From Bathynomus jamesi (taxonomy: Eukaryota > Arthropoda > Malacostraca > Isopoda > Cirolanidae), in NCBI GenBank assembly GCA_023014485.1, contig JAJOZX010000995.1, forward strand, positions 1-64,000: a stretch of DNA of 64,000 nucleotides, given 5' to 3'. Under the pieces are notes generated by a model that was not told the origin of the DNA, made no database searches, and worked only from the letters and a program-made list of their open reading frames with translations. A program made the position numbers and the translations under genes. Positions 63,978-64,000 of this stretch are shown here, one piece after another. Each line of letters starts with the position of its first letter. The stretch's first letter is position 1.

Positions 63978-64000
63978 TATATATATATATATATATATAT

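Overview
This is eukaryotic repeat-rich DNA with no recognisable single-copy host gene. Almost every supported feature is a transposable element or its wreckage: Penelope-like elements (PLEs), LINEs of at least four types, IS630/Tc1/mariner elements (DD34D, DD37D, DD41D), a Tigger-like MITE, several hAT-type MITEs, tRNA-derived SINEs, fold-back elements and one large Maverick/Polinton. Long (GA)n and (TA)n microsatellites, arthropod-type CCTAA/TTAGG runs and the element mix fit an arthropod, most likely a decapod crustacean. That identification is inference; no diagnostic host gene is present.

Layout. 1-3.0 kb: a broken PLE with a hammerhead-like 3' motif. 4.1-6.1 kb: a SINE, a LINE fragment (LINE C copy 1) split by a hAT MITE, a second hAT MITE and a fold-back holding telomere-like repeats. 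6.1-14.3 kb: a GC-rich I-clade-like LINE (LINE A, minus strand; gag, EN-RT-RNase H) with a 1.8 kb DNA transposon between its two ORFs. 14.4-18 kb: a DD34D mariner holding a DD41D element and a hAT MITE that itself holds another hAT MITE. 18-20.7 kb: a palindromic PLE (second PLE family), fold-backs and SINEs. 21.8-30.2 kb: three same-orientation copies of one CR1/L2-like LINE (LINE B), one full length with a near-intact single ORF, each bordered on both sides by (GA)n. 31.4-33.0 kb: a DD37D mariner with an uninterrupted transposase. 33.0-61.7 kb: a LINE D reverse transcriptase cut by a hAT-type element whose two ends, with near-matching 8-bp target duplications, now lie 27.9 kb apart. Inside that interval are a second PLE (itself carrying LINE C, a hAT MITE and a Tigger-like MITE), an unclassified transposon-like ORF and the Maverick. 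62.6-64.0 kb: a second DD41D element.

The Maverick (43413-60773, 17.36 kb) has terminal inverted repeats starting AG and a 6-bp target duplication (CGTGTG/CGTGAG). It encodes protein-primed PolB, A32-like packaging ATPase, RVE integrase with chromodomain, minor capsid (penton-like), pVI-like protein, major capsid, adenain-like protease and several unknown proteins. PolB, ATPase, integrase, minor and major capsid all carry frameshifts, so this copy looks dead as a whole although the protease and several small genes are open. Its right end has been rearranged: an inverted duplicate of left-end genes, a 106-bp satellite, an integrase fragment and a tandemly doubled candidate spliced gene.

Nothing forms a host pathway. 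The functional logic lies inside each element: replication and packaging genes in the Maverick, EN/RT modules in the LINEs, transposase plus inverted repeats in the DNA elements. All identifications rest on motifs and internal comparison; no database search was possible.
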